Part shown: in pieces, positions 1 to 8,591 of the stretch
Layout of the letters: each line of letters opens with the position of its first letter
Numbering within the stretch: the stretch's first letter is position 1
Assembly: GCA_017412115.1 (NCBI GenBank)
Contig: JAFPYR010000061.1
Coordinates: forward strand, 1-43,343
Direction: 5' to 3'
Length of the DNA stretch: 43,343 nucleotides
Source of the DNA: Bacteroidales bacterium
Lineage (GTDB): Bacteria; Bacteroidota; Bacteroidia; Bacteroidales; UBA3824
Notes under the pieces: model-generated
The model's input: the letters and a program-made list of their open reading frames with translations, nothing else
What the model was told of the DNA's origin: nothing
Databases searched by the model: none
Position numbers and translations under genes: made by a program

Positions 1-225
1 AAAAAAGTTTTTCCAACGTTCAATGATAATTTCTTTGTTTTCATCAATGATAGATTCAATAATCGCGATTTCACGATTCTTGAAACCGTGATTATAAACC
101 TGAACAATAGGCTCTACATTATATTTTGCTTCACAATCGTCCTTGACGACGTGAACGTGAACAGGTTCGTGATCGTTTGAATAAAACAAAAAACGATACC
201 CGAAAAAAACAAATATTGTTGGCAT
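1..225 (-). CDS. DUF4160 domain protein, 3' part outside window
   Basis: The reverse strand is open from an ATG at 225 to the window edge (75 codons, no stop), so the C-terminus is missing. The start MPTIFVFFGYRF followed by FYSNDHEPVHVHV is the pattern of the small DUF4160 family, whose members begin with a strand, then a conserved (N/D)DH..PHVHV segment. The function of DUF4160 is unknown; it is often found beside DUF2442 genes in pairs that resemble toxin-antitoxin modules. No DUF2442 gene is visible in the window, though a partner could lie before position 1. The family call is from recalled motif similarity; the partial state is seen directly. Confidence 0.7.
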   Translation of the reverse strand, partial: MPTIFVFFGYRFLFYSNDHEPVHVHVVKDDCEAKYNVEPIVQVYNHGFKNREIAIIESIIDENKEIIIERWKNFF

Positions 226-323
226 AGTTATAAGCGTTTAAGTTTTCGACAAATGTAAAATTTTCCAACGATTAAAAAAAATATTTTGCATTTTTTACGA
301 ACAAAATCAATCAAGACTCAAAA

Positions 324-490
324 ATGTGTATTAAACCGCCAAAAAATTCGTTCGGTGGCCGAAAAATTGAAGTATACATCAAGAGTATGAAAACAAGGAT
401 TTTGAATCGGAGGATGAAATGCAAATGGATCCCATCTATAACGTTTCCGCACGTGAAATTGAAATGTATATGAAAAGTGTTTTGACATAA
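324..490 (+). pseudogene. possible remnant of a small coding sequence
   Basis: The 388-base gap between the DUF4160 gene and the next gene holds two overlapping short frames: 49 codons at 324-473 and 23 codons at 419-490. Both contain a related peptide (GRKIEVYIKSM and AREIEMYMKSV) encoded by DNA segments 92 bases apart, at 357-395 and 449-487, which match at roughly two thirds of positions. Because 92 is not a multiple of three, the copies are in different frames. This may be the decayed remains of a short gene with an internal duplication, or two tiny genes. I recognise no family. The rest of the gap (226-323 and 491-544) is AT-rich and shows nothing I can support. Confidence 0.25.
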
Positions 491-544
491 TGGGTAGATA
501 TATTTACCTCAAGTGCCAAAAATGTGTAAAAAACTTTAAAACAA

Positions 545-575
545 TTTGTTATTCATTGAAAAAACATCATCTTTG
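545..575 (+). promoter_or_regulatory. Bacteroidota promoter for the flavodoxin/ferredoxin gene
   Basis: TTTG at 545-548, a 19-base spacer and CATCTTTG at 568-575 match the Bacteroidota consensus (TTTG, about 19-21 bases, TAnnTTTG) in all but one position. It lies about 40 bases before the ATG at 614. Confidence 0.6.
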
Positions 576-613
576 CACTTTGTTAAGAAATTTTATTTTA
601 TTGAGAAAAAACA

Positions 614-1399
614 ATGATTTTTTATTTTTCTGGAACGGGCAATTCTAAACATATTGCCGAAAAATTGGGCGAACTTTTAAACACGTCCGTTAAAAATATT
701 GCGGATTATTACGATGAGGTTACAACTCTTAAAAATTTTTCCTTGGATGTTGATAATGAGGATTTTTTAGGTTTTGTCTCGCCTATTCATTCGTGGGGCT
801 TGTCTATTCCGATGTCAAGATTTTTGAAAAAAACAAAAATTAATTATTCCGGCAAAAAAGTTTTCGCAGTTTTTTCTTGCGGTGATAATTGCGGCAAGGC
901 TCGTGAACAATTACAAGAAAAACTAAAAAAGAAAAGCGGAATACTTTGTGATTTTGTTTGTTCCGTTCAAATGCCTAATACTTATATCGTTATGAAAGGT
1001 TTCGGAACCGATTCCAAAGAGTTGGAAGAAAAGAAACTAAAAACCGCCGAAGAAGAACTCCCTAAGATTGCCGATGCTATAAAAAACGGTAAAATTTTTG
1101 ACCGTTATGTTATCGGAACGCACCCGTTTTTGAAAGGCCGCATAGTTTATCCTTTGTTTATGAAATTCACAATGGGCGACAAAAAGTTTTTCGCTGACGA
1201 AAATTGTATCAGCTGCGGAAAGTGTGAAAAATTTTGTCCCGAAAAAAACATTTCTTTAAAAGACGGTAAACCTCAATGGCTCGGACATTGTGTAAAATGT
1301 CTTTCATGTATTCACCGATGTCCGAAACGTGCTATTCAATACGCTGACATTACTCAAGAAATGGGACGTTATTACTATAAAAAACAAGAGATTGTATAA
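614..1399 (+). CDS. EFR1-type flavodoxin-ferredoxin fusion protein
   Basis: A 261-residue cytoplasmic redox protein. The N-terminus has a flavodoxin-like FMN phosphate loop (YFSGTGNS, residues 4-11) and a flavodoxin fold through about residue 170. The C-terminus has two 4Fe-4S ferredoxin motifs: CISCGKCEKFC and CVKCLSCIHRC, each followed by Pro. This order matches the EFR1 (ferredoxin plus flavodoxin) family common in anaerobes. Such proteins are thought to shuttle electrons between carriers; the partners are not known and none is encoded beside it. The gene stands alone behind its own promoter. Its last 15 bases form one arm of the terminator of the opposing gene. Confidence 0.88.
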   Translation: MIFYFSGTGNSKHIAEKLGELLNTSVKNIADYYDEVTTLKNFSLDVDNEDFLGFVSPIHSWGLSIPMSRFLKKTKINYSGKKVFAVFSCGDNCGKAREQLQEKLKKKSGILCDFVCSVQMPNTYIVMKGFGTDSKELEEKKLKTAEEELPKIADAIKNGKIFDRYVIGTHPFLKGRIVYPLFMKFTMGDKKFFADENCISCGKCEKFCPEKNISLKDGKPQWLGHCVKCLSCIHRCPKRAIQYADITQEMGRYYYKKQEIV

Positions 1400-1424
1400 A
1401 AGAAAAAGACAATCTCTTGCTTGA
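1378..1424 (-). terminator. terminator of the LuxR-type regulator gene
   Basis: A perfect 11-bp inverted repeat (CAAGAGATTGT at 1385-1395 and its complement at 1409-1419) is followed on the minus strand by a T run (A run at 1378-1384). The left arm lies inside the end of the opposing coding sequence. Confidence 0.75.
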
Positions 1425-1436
1425 AAAAAAAATGTT

Positions 1437-2102
1437 TTAAACTGTTATAATATTATTTCTGATTGCGAATTTCATTAAATCCACGCTTGATTTGAGATTC
1501 AACTTTTGCATTATGTGGTTTTTGTGAGTCTCGACCGTTCTGACGGAAATAAACAATGTATCAGCTATTTCCTGATTTGTAAGTCCGTCGCCCCAAAGTC
1601 TTAAAATCTCAATTTGTCTTGACGATAGGGCAGAAGAGGTGTCATCGTATTCTTCTGTTTCGTTAGATGAATTGGGATTCATATTGTTAATGTACTTTTG
1701 CAAGAGGATGTGAGTTATTGATTCGCTGTAATAATCGTGTCCGCCGCGAATTGTATAAATCGCTTGTACGAGTTCAGAACTTTCAGAATCAACGGTTAAA
1801 AAACCTTTTGCACCTGCTTTAATGGTTTTTGTTACGATGTCTTCTTTTTGAGATTGAGCCACGATGAGGATCGAGGTTTTCGGAAATTTCATTCTAAGTG
1901 AAATTATCATATCCAAATCGTTATGAGTAATCTCAAGAAAATTGACAATAAGCACATTAACTATTCTGCCTTGCATCTTTTCAAACAAAGTGTCCTTGTC
2001 CGTAACGGCGATTACGTTTTTGATGTCGTCGGTTGAGGACAAAAAGTTTTCAAGGCACTGCAAAAGTAGTTTATGCTTAATATAAATGCCTGTGTAAATC
2101 AT
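1437..2102 (-). CDS. LuxR/NarL-type response regulator with degenerate receiver
   Basis: A 221-residue protein with the layout of a NarL/FixJ response regulator. The C-terminal helix-turn-helix (about 155-215) is intact: LSSRQIEILRL, GLTNQEIADTLFIS, VRTVETHKNHIMQKL. The N-terminal receiver fold aligns well, but the residues needed for phosphorylation are absent. The acidic pair is replaced (YIKH where VDDH is usual), the phospho-acceptor Asp is Asn54 (VLIVNFLE), and the conserved Lys is Val104 (GFLTVDS). It should therefore bind DNA without normal Asp phosphorylation. No kinase gene is adjacent and its targets are unknown. It is transcribed alone from a near-perfect promoter at 2135-2165. Confidence 0.85.
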   Translation of the reverse strand: MIYTGIYIKHKLLLQCLENFLSSTDDIKNVIAVTDKDTLFEKMQGRIVNVLIVNFLEITHNDLDMIISLRMKFPKTSILIVAQSQKEDIVTKTIKAGAKGFLTVDSESSELVQAIYTIRGGHDYYSESITHILLQKYINNMNPNSSNETEEYDDTSSALSSRQIEILRLWGDGLTNQEIADTLFISVRTVETHKNHIMQKLNLKSSVDLMKFAIRNNIITV

Positions 2103-2134
2103 TTTCAGTTAAATTATTTATTGCTTGCTGCTTG

Positions 2135-2165
2135 CAAAGATAGATTATTTTTTTTTAGGCACAAA
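2135..2165 (-). promoter_or_regulatory. Bacteroidota promoter of the LuxR-type regulator
   Basis: Reading the minus strand: TTTG (2165-2162), 19 bases, TATCTTTG (2142-2135). This is a full match to TTTG-N19-TAnnTTTG, about 30 bases before the start codon. Confidence 0.75.
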
Positions 2166-2220
2166 ACGTTTTTTTCCAAAAAAAAATTAAATAATTGCAA
2201 AGTTTTTGACGTTTAATTCA

Positions 2221-2228
2221 TATATTTG
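2221..2228 (+). promoter_or_regulatory. -7 box for the lipoprotein gene
   Basis: TATATTTG is a perfect TAnnTTTG box. No TTTG sits at the ideal distance. It lies downstream of an in-frame ATG at 2206, which argues that translation starts at 2266 instead. Confidence 0.55.
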
Positions 2229-2265
2229 CAACTTAAAAATCATCAAATGCGAAAATTTTTTAGCT

Positions 2266-3222
2266 ATGAAAGTAATCTATTTTTTAGTCTTAACAATTAT
2301 TTTTGCGGCTTTTAGTGCTTGTTTAGAGAAATACGAGATTGATAAGCCGCATTTAACCGTAACGCCTTCGGAAGAAGATATTGTTTATTTTTCTGAAATT
2401 CAAACGGCAACCTTCAATGTTAAAGCACATTGTGAGGAGGATATACGGTTTTGTAAATGGAGTTCCGAGCCTAATCACGTCGGCTGGAAAGATATTAAAT
2501 CTTTTGATGCTTATACTCACGATGTCGATTTTAATATTAATCTGACCCACGAGAAAGGTTATAAAATAGACTCTGAGGATTCCACTTATACTTTTACGCT
2601 GATGTTATCAACGGATACGGATACGTGTTGGGCTGTAAGAAAATTGAAATACAAATACACTTATCCTGAGGTTGATTCCTTTGAAGTTGAATTGTCTTCG
2701 GCCTTAGGTGAAAACTGTCTTCTTGATATTAGGAACAAAACGACGTATAGAATTACCGAATATGAAAATCATAATTATGATTTGGTGTTTATTAACGAGA
2801 CACGTAAGGATTATTACGATGCCTTCGGGACGGCTTTTGTAAGTCCTGATGCTGTTAGCTATTTAGGACCTTATTTTGAAGCGAAAGCCAAGAATACTGA
2901 TTTTTCGTATGGCGGTGAAAATATCGACAAAGTTTTTAGAGAAACAAAATTCGGATATATTGATAAAGGTAATGCAAGCAATCCTGTTTCGTGGGATAAT
3001 TTTAGCGCTAAAATGTTAGCCGCGGAGGACGGTTGGTCTTATGGTCCGTTGAATAATGTGGAGGCTTACGGCTCAGGAATAGTTGTAGATAATAACGGTT
3101 CGTTGTACAAGGCTCAACTCTCGGACGGAACTTATGCTATGTTTAAGATAACCTCAATGACAGGTCGTGGTTATTCGGATGACCTTGCGAAAATAAAAAT
3201 GACCGTGTATTTCCAGAAGTAA
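2266..3222 (+). CDS. predicted lipoprotein of unknown function
   Basis: A 318-residue protein. The start MKVIYFLVLTIIFAAFSAC is a lipoprotein signal peptide whose lipobox (FSAC) places Cys19 as the acylated residue, so the mature protein should be anchored to a membrane. I chose the ATG at 2266 over an in-frame ATG at 2206 because the earlier one precedes the -7 box and would add residues before the signal peptide. The body is acidic, rich in aromatic residues and predicted beta-strand, with no motif I recognise. Seventeen bases separate it from the next gene, a membrane PAS protein, so the two are probably co-transcribed and may act together as a surface sensor; that is inference. Confidence 0.75.
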   Translation: MKVIYFLVLTIIFAAFSACLEKYEIDKPHLTVTPSEEDIVYFSEIQTATFNVKAHCEEDIRFCKWSSEPNHVGWKDIKSFDAYTHDVDFNINLTHEKGYKIDSEDSTYTFTLMLSTDTDTCWAVRKLKYKYTYPEVDSFEVELSSALGENCLLDIRNKTTYRITEYENHNYDLVFINETRKDYYDAFGTAFVSPDAVSYLGPYFEAKAKNTDFSYGGENIDKVFRETKFGYIDKGNASNPVSWDNFSAKMLAAEDGWSYGPLNNVEAYGSGIVVDNNGSLYKAQLSDGTYAMFKITSMTGRGYSDDLAKIKMTVYFQK

Positions 3223-3239
3223 AAACCAGAAAAAAGAAA

Positions 3240-3857
3240 ATGAAAAAAATAGTAATTATTATTTTGATGTTGTTTTGCTCGGAATTTGTTGATGCACAGT
3301 ATATTGACTGCGGTGATTCCGTTAAAAACGTTGAATTTTTTAAGAACGAGGCCGAACTTCACAAAAGCGAAGCCGTTGTTGATAACAGCGATTACGTTTT
3401 GAAAAATATTTTTATGGTTCTCTTTATTTTAACGGCGTTTACGGCATTTGCTCTTTGGTACTTCTCGCATCTTAAAAGCAAAGAATATAGAAAAATTATC
3501 GGTCTTTTGAATAATGAAATAAAGAAGCAAAAATTTCAAACGGAAAGTTTCGGTTATATCCTAAACAGCGAAATCGTTCCTGTTTCATTGACGGATTCTT
3601 CCGGAAAAATAGCATGGGCAAACGAGGCTTTTTATGAGTTTTACGGCAAAGACAAAATTAGTTTCGATATATTTTCAGGCTCTGACCAAAACCTTGACAA
3701 AGAGGGACTTTTAAATAAAAAAACGGCAGTTTCGTTTTTTGTTAAGGTTAAAAATATTGACGAAAAAACTATCGGTTTCAAGCGGACACTTGTTCCTTTG
3801 CCTTCAGATTCTGACGGAGGAAAAAACTATGCCGTAATCGAAAATATTTTGGATTAA
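3240..3857 (+). CDS. membrane-anchored PAS-like domain protein
   Basis: A 205-residue protein with an N-terminal signal sequence (cleavage near FVDAQ), a second hydrophobic segment at about 55-72 (IFMVLFILTAFTAFALWYF), a short coil, and a C-terminal region beginning VPVSLTDSSGKIAWANEAFYEF (quoted in part here as a PAS signature: start of a PAS domain with the conserved W-A-N segment). There is no histidine kinase, GGDEF or other output domain, so any signal must pass to a partner. It follows the lipoprotein gene by 17 bases. A PAS-only protein tethered to the inner membrane is unusual but I cannot name its role. Confidence 0.65.
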   Translation: MKKIVIIILMLFCSEFVDAQYIDCGDSVKNVEFFKNEAELHKSEAVVDNSDYVLKNIFMVLFILTAFTAFALWYFSHLKSKEYRKIIGLLNNEIKKQKFQTESFGYILNSEIVPVSLTDSSGKIAWANEAFYEFYGKDKISFDIFSGSDQNLDKEGLLNKKTAVSFFVKVKNIDEKTIGFKRTLVPLPSDSDGGKNYAVIENILD

Positions 3858-3860
3858 TTT

Positions 3861-4583
3861 TTAGGCTTTTGCTAATGCAAAAATGCTAATTTTACTCTCG
3901 GGCATAACTTTGTGAAGTGCCTCTGCGCAGACTTCCAAAGTTGCTCCCGTGGTAAAAACATCGTCTACGATTAAAAAATGTTTTCTTGATAATTCTTCAA
4001 TTCTTTGAGCGCAATAAGCGTTTTGGGAGTTTTCTTTTCTTTGAATTTTGTTCATTCTGGTTTGTGATTTGGTGTTAATTATTTTTTTTAGGATTCTTTC
4101 TTCTATGGGAATGTTTAATACTTGCGATAATCCGAACGAAATGCGTTCTGCTTGATTGTAGCCGCGTTTTTTCTGTTTGTCGGGGTGCATTGGAATTGGT
4201 AAAATAAAATCACAATCCTTAAAACGCGAATAATTTTTTAACTGATAACCGGCTATTCTCCCCATCTTGACAGCAACTTCAGGCTGATTGAAATATTTTA
4301 ATGCGTGAAGCAGACGTTGAGTGTTTTCGTGTTTGTCAAATTTTAAGAATGCGCAACCGTATTCTATGTTAAAATCCAAATCGGCAAGATTTACCGTTGA
4401 AAGTATTTCGTTTTGGTCTTTTTTGAACAAATCAACTTTCTTTAAATTTTCCGTACATTCGGGGCAGATGAGTATTTCCGTTTGGACTTTTATGTGGTTG
4501 TTACAAATAAGACAGACCCTCGGACATACCAAATCCGAAAGGTCTGAAATAATATTATTAAATATGTTAAATGATTGAAACAC
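3861..4583 (-). CDS. comF: ComF family phosphoribosyltransferase-like protein
   Basis: A 240-residue protein. The N-terminus carries a zinc-ribbon of four Cys (CPRVCLIC and CPEC). The C-terminus has the PRPP-binding signature FLIVDDVFTTGATLE typical of type I phosphoribosyltransferases. Together these define the ComF / GntX family, needed for DNA uptake in naturally competent bacteria; its enzymatic substrate is uncertain. The start codon is GTG at 4583, two bases beyond the stop of the upstream acyltransferase gene, so translation is likely coupled. It is the last gene of a three-gene leftward operon. Confidence 0.88.
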   Translation of the reverse strand: MFQSFNIFNNIISDLSDLVCPRVCLICNNHIKVQTEILICPECTENLKKVDLFKKDQNEILSTVNLADLDFNIEYGCAFLKFDKHENTQRLLHALKYFNQPEVAVKMGRIAGYQLKNYSRFKDCDFILPIPMHPDKQKKRGYNQAERISFGLSQVLNIPIEERILKKIINTKSQTRMNKIQRKENSQNAYCAQRIEELSRKHFLIVDDVFTTGATLEVCAEALHKVMPESKISIFALAKA

Positions 4584-4585
4584 AA

Positions 4586-5509
4586 TTACATACCTTTATA
4601 AATTTCGCCGTAATTAATTTCGCCTTTTTCGTTTTTGAGAGCTTTCCAGCGTTTGTGGCTCCAGAGCCAAGTCTCGGGCTGATTCCTCATCACTTCTTCC
4701 AATTTTGACATATAACGTTGAGTAATTTCACCCGGAGCGCATTTAGAAGGGTCTTCGGCTATCATTGAAACGTAACAGCGGTAATAACCTCTTTTAACGC
4801 GGCGTATCTCCATGAAAATTACCGGCAAATCAAAAAGTTTAGCGTAGTTTTCTATTCCGGGCAGACAAGCGGTTTGTATGCCGAAAAAATCAACCCAAAT
4901 GGCACGTTTTAAGTTAGGAGTGTTTTGGTCGCCTGCCATACAAAAACCTGTCGGTTGTTTTTCTCTCATTCCAAAAGCGAAACGGGTTTTTTCAATCGGA
5001 CAAAAATGTGTGCCCCGTTGTTCTCTGCATTTTACGGTAAAATTGCTGATATACTGATTTTTCATCGGTTTGAATATAGCGGCAAATTTGTGTTTGTGTT
5101 CATATTTTACCGTTTGAGTTGTCCATTCCCAATTTCCGTGATGACCCATTGCCACAATCATTGATTTACCCTGAGCGTATAATTTTTCGGGAATTGACAA
5201 GTCGTCGTAAACCAATCTTTTGCGGAGTTTTTCAGCCGGATAAGTGTAACCTTTCAAACTCTCTGCCATCAAATCCACCATGTATGAATAGTATTTTTTC
5301 TTGATTTCGTCCCTTTCGGCTTTGGATTTTTCGGGAAAACACATTTCGAGGTTTTTATCAACGACTTTTACTCTGTATCTGAGGACTCTGAATATCAAAA
5401 ACGATATTATGTCCGACCAAAAATAAAGCAACCAAAACGGCGTTATCCTAAAACCGAAAATTACCGCTCTGTACAAAAGGTAACAAATGTACTGAAAAAA
5501 CTTTTTCAT
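4586..5509 (-). CDS. lysophospholipid (lipid A-type) acyltransferase
   Basis: A 307-residue protein of the LpxL/HtrB family, which transfers acyl chains to lipid A precursors or related lipids at the inner face of the cytoplasmic membrane. It has an N-terminal hydrophobic anchor (about 5-40), and the HGNWEW segment with the HX4(D/E)-type catalytic motif near residue 120. A conserved block CMAGDQNTPN follows. The exact acceptor lipid cannot be told from sequence. The start ATG overlaps the stop of the upstream gene by 4 bases (ATGA), indicating translational coupling. Confidence 0.88.
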   Translation of the reverse strand: MKKFFQYICYLLYRAVIFGFRITPFWLLYFWSDIISFLIFRVLRYRVKVVDKNLEMCFPEKSKAERDEIKKKYYSYMVDLMAESLKGYTYPAEKLRKRLVYDDLSIPEKLYAQGKSMIVAMGHHGNWEWTTQTVKYEHKHKFAAIFKPMKNQYISNFTVKCREQRGTHFCPIEKTRFAFGMREKQPTGFCMAGDQNTPNLKRAIWVDFFGIQTACLPGIENYAKLFDLPVIFMEIRRVKRGYYRCYVSMIAEDPSKCAPGEITQRYMSKLEEVMRNQPETWLWSHKRWKALKNEKGEINYGEIYKGM

Positions 5510-6276
5510 TTTTTATATTCTTTGTATAATTGTTTGATAATCAAATATAAATCGTAATCGTTGCGTCTTAAAACGAAATCTCTGTCGAGTTTGAAATGAT
5601 CCATAAACTTTCTTGCCTCGTCAATGCTCATGCCGGTAATTTCGGCAACGATTTCGGGATTGTATTTAGCCTCGGCCTCTTTGTTGAGGGTTTCTTGACG
5701 TTTGTCTTCGTTTATTTTTTCCATGGCCTTGCGCTGTTTTCTGTCAAAAAGAAATCCCATGCCGAAACCTACACCTCTGGCAGCCGTGGCTAATTGTTTT
5801 AACTCGTTGACTTCTACGAGATTATTTTTCCAATGTTCGATTTTTTTCTCATAATACGGAGTCTCTTCGGGCTCTTCTTGTTGCCAGTCGTAAACAAAAG
5901 ATTTCCAACGTTCTTTATAAACGGAAATCATTTCGAGTTCGTAGGTTTTTTCTTTTAATACGATATTGCCGATTTCTATTACGTTATCGCTTGTATCGTC
6001 ATCTAAATTAAGTCCCGAAATTGTAAAACCCGAAATATCATAACCTAAGCATGAAATTTTTATGGTATCGTTTTTAATCATCAAAACTCTGAATCTGCCG
6101 GCAGTATCCGAAATGCAGGCAGCTCTTTTGTTGATGTTTACAACATGGGCGAATTGCACGGCTTTGCCCTCGGTATCGGTCAGAGTGCCGCGTACCTGAT
6201 AGATTTTTTGTTGAGAAAAGGCGTTAATGGATGCCATCAACAAAAGCATTGCCGTTAAAATTTTTCTTATGAACAC
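5506..6276 (-). CDS. secreted carboxypeptidase-regulatory-like domain protein
   Basis: A 256-residue exported protein. Signal peptide MFIRKILTAMLLLMASINAFS with cleavage before QQ. Residues about 25-105 form a CarboxypepD_reg-like beta-sandwich (VRGTLTDTEGKAVQFAHV, CLGYDI), the same module that precedes TonB-dependent receptors; no receptor barrel follows here. The C-terminal half is charged and helical with no motif I know. It leads an operon with the acyltransferase and comF, behind a promoter at 6299-6328. A role at the cell envelope is likely, but the specific function is unknown. Confidence 0.75.
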   Translation of the reverse strand: MFIRKILTAMLLLMASINAFSQQKIYQVRGTLTDTEGKAVQFAHVVNINKRAACISDTAGRFRVLMIKNDTIKISCLGYDISGFTISGLNLDDDTSDNVIEIGNIVLKEKTYELEMISVYKERWKSFVYDWQQEEPEETPYYEKKIEHWKNNLVEVNELKQLATAARGVGFGMGFLFDRKQRKAMEKINEDKRQETLNKEAEAKYNPEIVAEITGMSIDEARKFMDHFKLDRDFVLRRNDYDLYLIIKQLYKEYKK

Positions 6277-6298
6277 TTCTTTCTATAAATTTTTACTG

Positions 6299-6328
6299 CA
6301 AAGTTAGAAATAAGATACAAGCGGCAAA
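6299..6328 (-). promoter_or_regulatory. promoter of the leftward three-gene operon
   Basis: On the minus strand TTTG (6328-6325), 18 bases, TAACTTTG (6306-6299), about 22 bases before the start codon. Full match of the -7 box, spacer one base short of usual. Confidence 0.6.
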
Positions 6329-6420
6329 ATTTTTTTAGAAATGTTTAACAAAAAAGCCTTTTAATTTTTAAACAATCAAAAAAATAAGAAAAAAACTTTT
6401 ATCGTTTGAGGTTTTTTTTA

Positions 6421-6428
6421 TATTTTTG
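6421..6428 (+). promoter_or_regulatory. -7 box for the clpC-like gene
   Basis: TATTTTTG matches TAnnTTTG exactly, 25 bases before the ATG at 6454. Its position downstream of the in-frame ATG at 6406 indicates that 6454 is the real start and that no coding sequence for an N-domain lies upstream. Confidence 0.55.
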
Positions 6429-6453
6429 CGCTAAATTTTTTTTAGTTAAGTAT

Positions 6454-8586
6454 ATGTTTAAGGAAAAGACTGTCGAAGACCAGGACGTTTTGCGGGAGAA
6501 ATTTCTGCCGGGCATTTTGAATGCTCATGCGGACATTCCCGATGAGGAAGACGACGATGACGACGATGATTACGACGATGAGCGTAACGATAAATCTCAG
6601 GCTCAGAAAAACGGAGTTTCGGAAACGCCGGTGCTTGATAATTTTGGCACGGATTTAACCAAAGCTGCCGAAGAAAACAAGCTTGACCCTATTGTCGGTC
6701 GTAATAAGGAAATCGAAAGGTTGGTTCAGATTTTGAGCCGTCGTAAGAAAAACAATCCCGTTTTGATCGGTGAACCGGGTGTGGGCAAATCAGCAATAGC
6801 CGAGGGTTTGGCATTGAGGATTATTCAGCACAAGGTTTCAAGGGTTTTGTACGGCAAGAGGATTGTTGCACTTGACCTTGCCTCTATTGTAGCGGGTACG
6901 AAATACCGCGGACAGTTTGAGGAGAGAATGAAATCCATTATGGGCGAATTGTCCCGCAATCCCAATATAATTCTTTTTATAGACGAGATACATACGCTTG
7001 TAGGCGCAGGCGGAGCAAGTGGCTCTTTGGATGCAAGCAACATCTTAAAACCGGCTTTAGCGCGTGGTGAACTTCAATGTATCGGCGCAACGACTTTGGA
7101 CGAATACCGTCAGTATATCGAAAAGGACGGTGCTTTGGAGCGCAGATTTCAAAAAATTATCGTAGAACCTACTACGGTTGAGGATTCCATCGAAATTCTT
7201 AATAATATCAAAGATAAATACGAGAGCCATCACAACGTAACTTATACGCCTGAGGCTATTGAGGCATGTGTCAGATTAACAGACCGTTATATTAGCGACA
7301 GATGTCTTCCCGACAAGGCAATTGATGCTTTGGACGAGGCAGGCTCAAGGGTTCACATTTCAAAAATTCAGGTTCCCGAACGTATTGACGAACTTGAAAA
7401 ACAAATTGAGGCAACCCGTGAAGACAAAGTCAAAGCTGTTAAAAGTCAGAATTTTGAGTTGGCAGCATCTTTTAGAGACAAAGAAGGCGAACTCTTAAAA
7501 CTCCTTGAAACCGAGCGTGAAAAATGGGAAAAAGACCTTACCAAAAAGCGTGAAACCGTTGATGAAAGCAACGTTGAGGAGGTCGTGGCTATGATGACGG
7601 GTGTTCCCGTTACGAGAATTGCACAGGCAGAGAGTCAAAGGCTTAAAAAAATGGCTCAAGAGCTTGAGGGCAAGGTTATCGGACAAAAAGAGGCGATTGA
7701 AAAAATCGTTAAATCCATTCAGAGAAACCGTGCCGGTCTTAAAGATCCTAACAAACCGATTGGAACATTTATCTTTTTGGGACCAACAGGTGTCGGCAAA
7801 ACGCAGTTAGCTAAGATTTTGGCAGAATATCTTTTTGATTCAAAAGATGCCTTGATTCGTATTGACATGAGCGAATACATGGAGAAATATTCAGTTTCAA
7901 GACTTGTAGGAGCGCCTCCGGGTTATGTCGGCTACGAAGAGGGCGGACAATTGACCGAAAAAGTCAGAAGAAAACCTTATTCAGTGGTTTTGTTGGACGA
8001 GATCGAAAAAGCACATTCCGATGTTTTTAATATTTTGCTTCAGGTTTTGGACGAGGGTCGTTTGACCGATTCGCTTGGCAGAAGTATTGATTTTAAAAAT
8101 ACGATTTTGATTATGACCTCAAACATTGGTGCGAGGGACATTCAGAATTACGGACACGGACTTGGTTTCGGCTCTGAGGAGAATGACGACAACAACAAGG
8201 CTATTATTGAAAAGGCGTTGAAAAAAGCGTTTTCGCCGGAATTTTTGAACCGTATCGACGATATAGTCTCGTTCAATTCTTTGTCGAAAGAGGATATTTG
8301 TCAGATTATTGACATCGAATTGAAAGGTCTTTACAAGCGTTGTGAAGAGTTGAAATACGGTTTAACGATTACCGAAAGGGCTAAGAATTTTATTGCGGAC
8401 AAGGGTTATGATCCGAAATACGGTGCAAGACCGCTCAAACGTTCTATCCAAAAATATTTGGAAGACGAAATGGCTGGTGTTATTATTGATTCTGACATCA
8501 AACAAGGCGACCGTATTGTTGCAGACCTCAACGAGCAGGGCGACAAAATCGTAATCGAAGTAGTTCACGCCGAAAAGACTGAATAA
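6454..8586 (+). CDS. clpC: ClpC-type AAA+ ATPase lacking the Clp N-domain
   Basis: A 710-residue double AAA+ unfoldase of the Clp/Hsp100 family, which unfolds proteins and feeds them to ClpP. First nucleotide-binding domain with Walker [10 protein letters not shown] (about 107), a short UVR-type middle region (about 315-360) as in ClpC rather than the long coil of ClpB, second domain with GPTGVGKTQ (about 444), and the ClpP-docking LGF loop (HGLGFGSEE, about 569). Family members are usually about 840 residues because two Clp_N repeats precede the first ATPase. Here only about 60 residues precede it, including an acidic run of seven Asp at 33-39. The start at 6454 is set by the -7 box at 6421. 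The missing N-domain would change adaptor and substrate choice. Confidence 0.88.
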   Translation: MFKEKTVEDQDVLREKFLPGILNAHADIPDEEDDDDDDDYDDERNDKSQAQKNGVSETPVLDNFGTDLTKAAEENKLDPIVGRNKEIERLVQILSRRKKNNPVLIGEPGVGKSAIAEGLALRIIQHKVSRVLYGKRIVALDLASIVAGTKYRGQFEERMKSIMGELSRNPNIILFIDEIHTLVGAGGASGSLDASNILKPALARGELQCIGATTLDEYRQYIEKDGALERRFQKIIVEPTTVEDSIEILNNIKDKYESHHNVTYTPEAIEACVRLTDRYISDRCLPDKAIDALDEAGSRVHISKIQVPERIDELEKQIEATREDKVKAVKSQNFELAASFRDKEGELLKLLETEREKWEKDLTKKRETVDESNVEEVVAMMTGVPVTRIAQAESQRLKKMAQELEGKVIGQKEAIEKIVKSIQRNRAGLKDPNKPIGTFIFLGPTGVGKTQLAKILAEYLFDSKDALIRIDMSEYMEKYSVSRLVGAPPGYVGYEEGGQLTEKVRRKPYSVVLLDEIEKAHSDVFNILLQVLDEGRLTDSLGRSIDFKNTILIMTSNIGARDIQNYGHGLGFGSEENDDNNKAIIEKALKKAFSPEFLNRIDDIVSFNSLSKEDICQIIDIELKGLYKRCEELKYGLTITERAKNFIADKGYDPKYGARPLKRSIQKYLEDEMAGVIIDSDIKQGDRIVADLNEQGDKIVIEVVHAEKTE

Positions 8587-8591
8587 AGATA

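Noticed and set aside
2206..2265. N-terminal extension of the lipoprotein
   Set aside because: The upstream ATG lies before the -7 box and would place 20 residues ahead of a complete lipoprotein signal.
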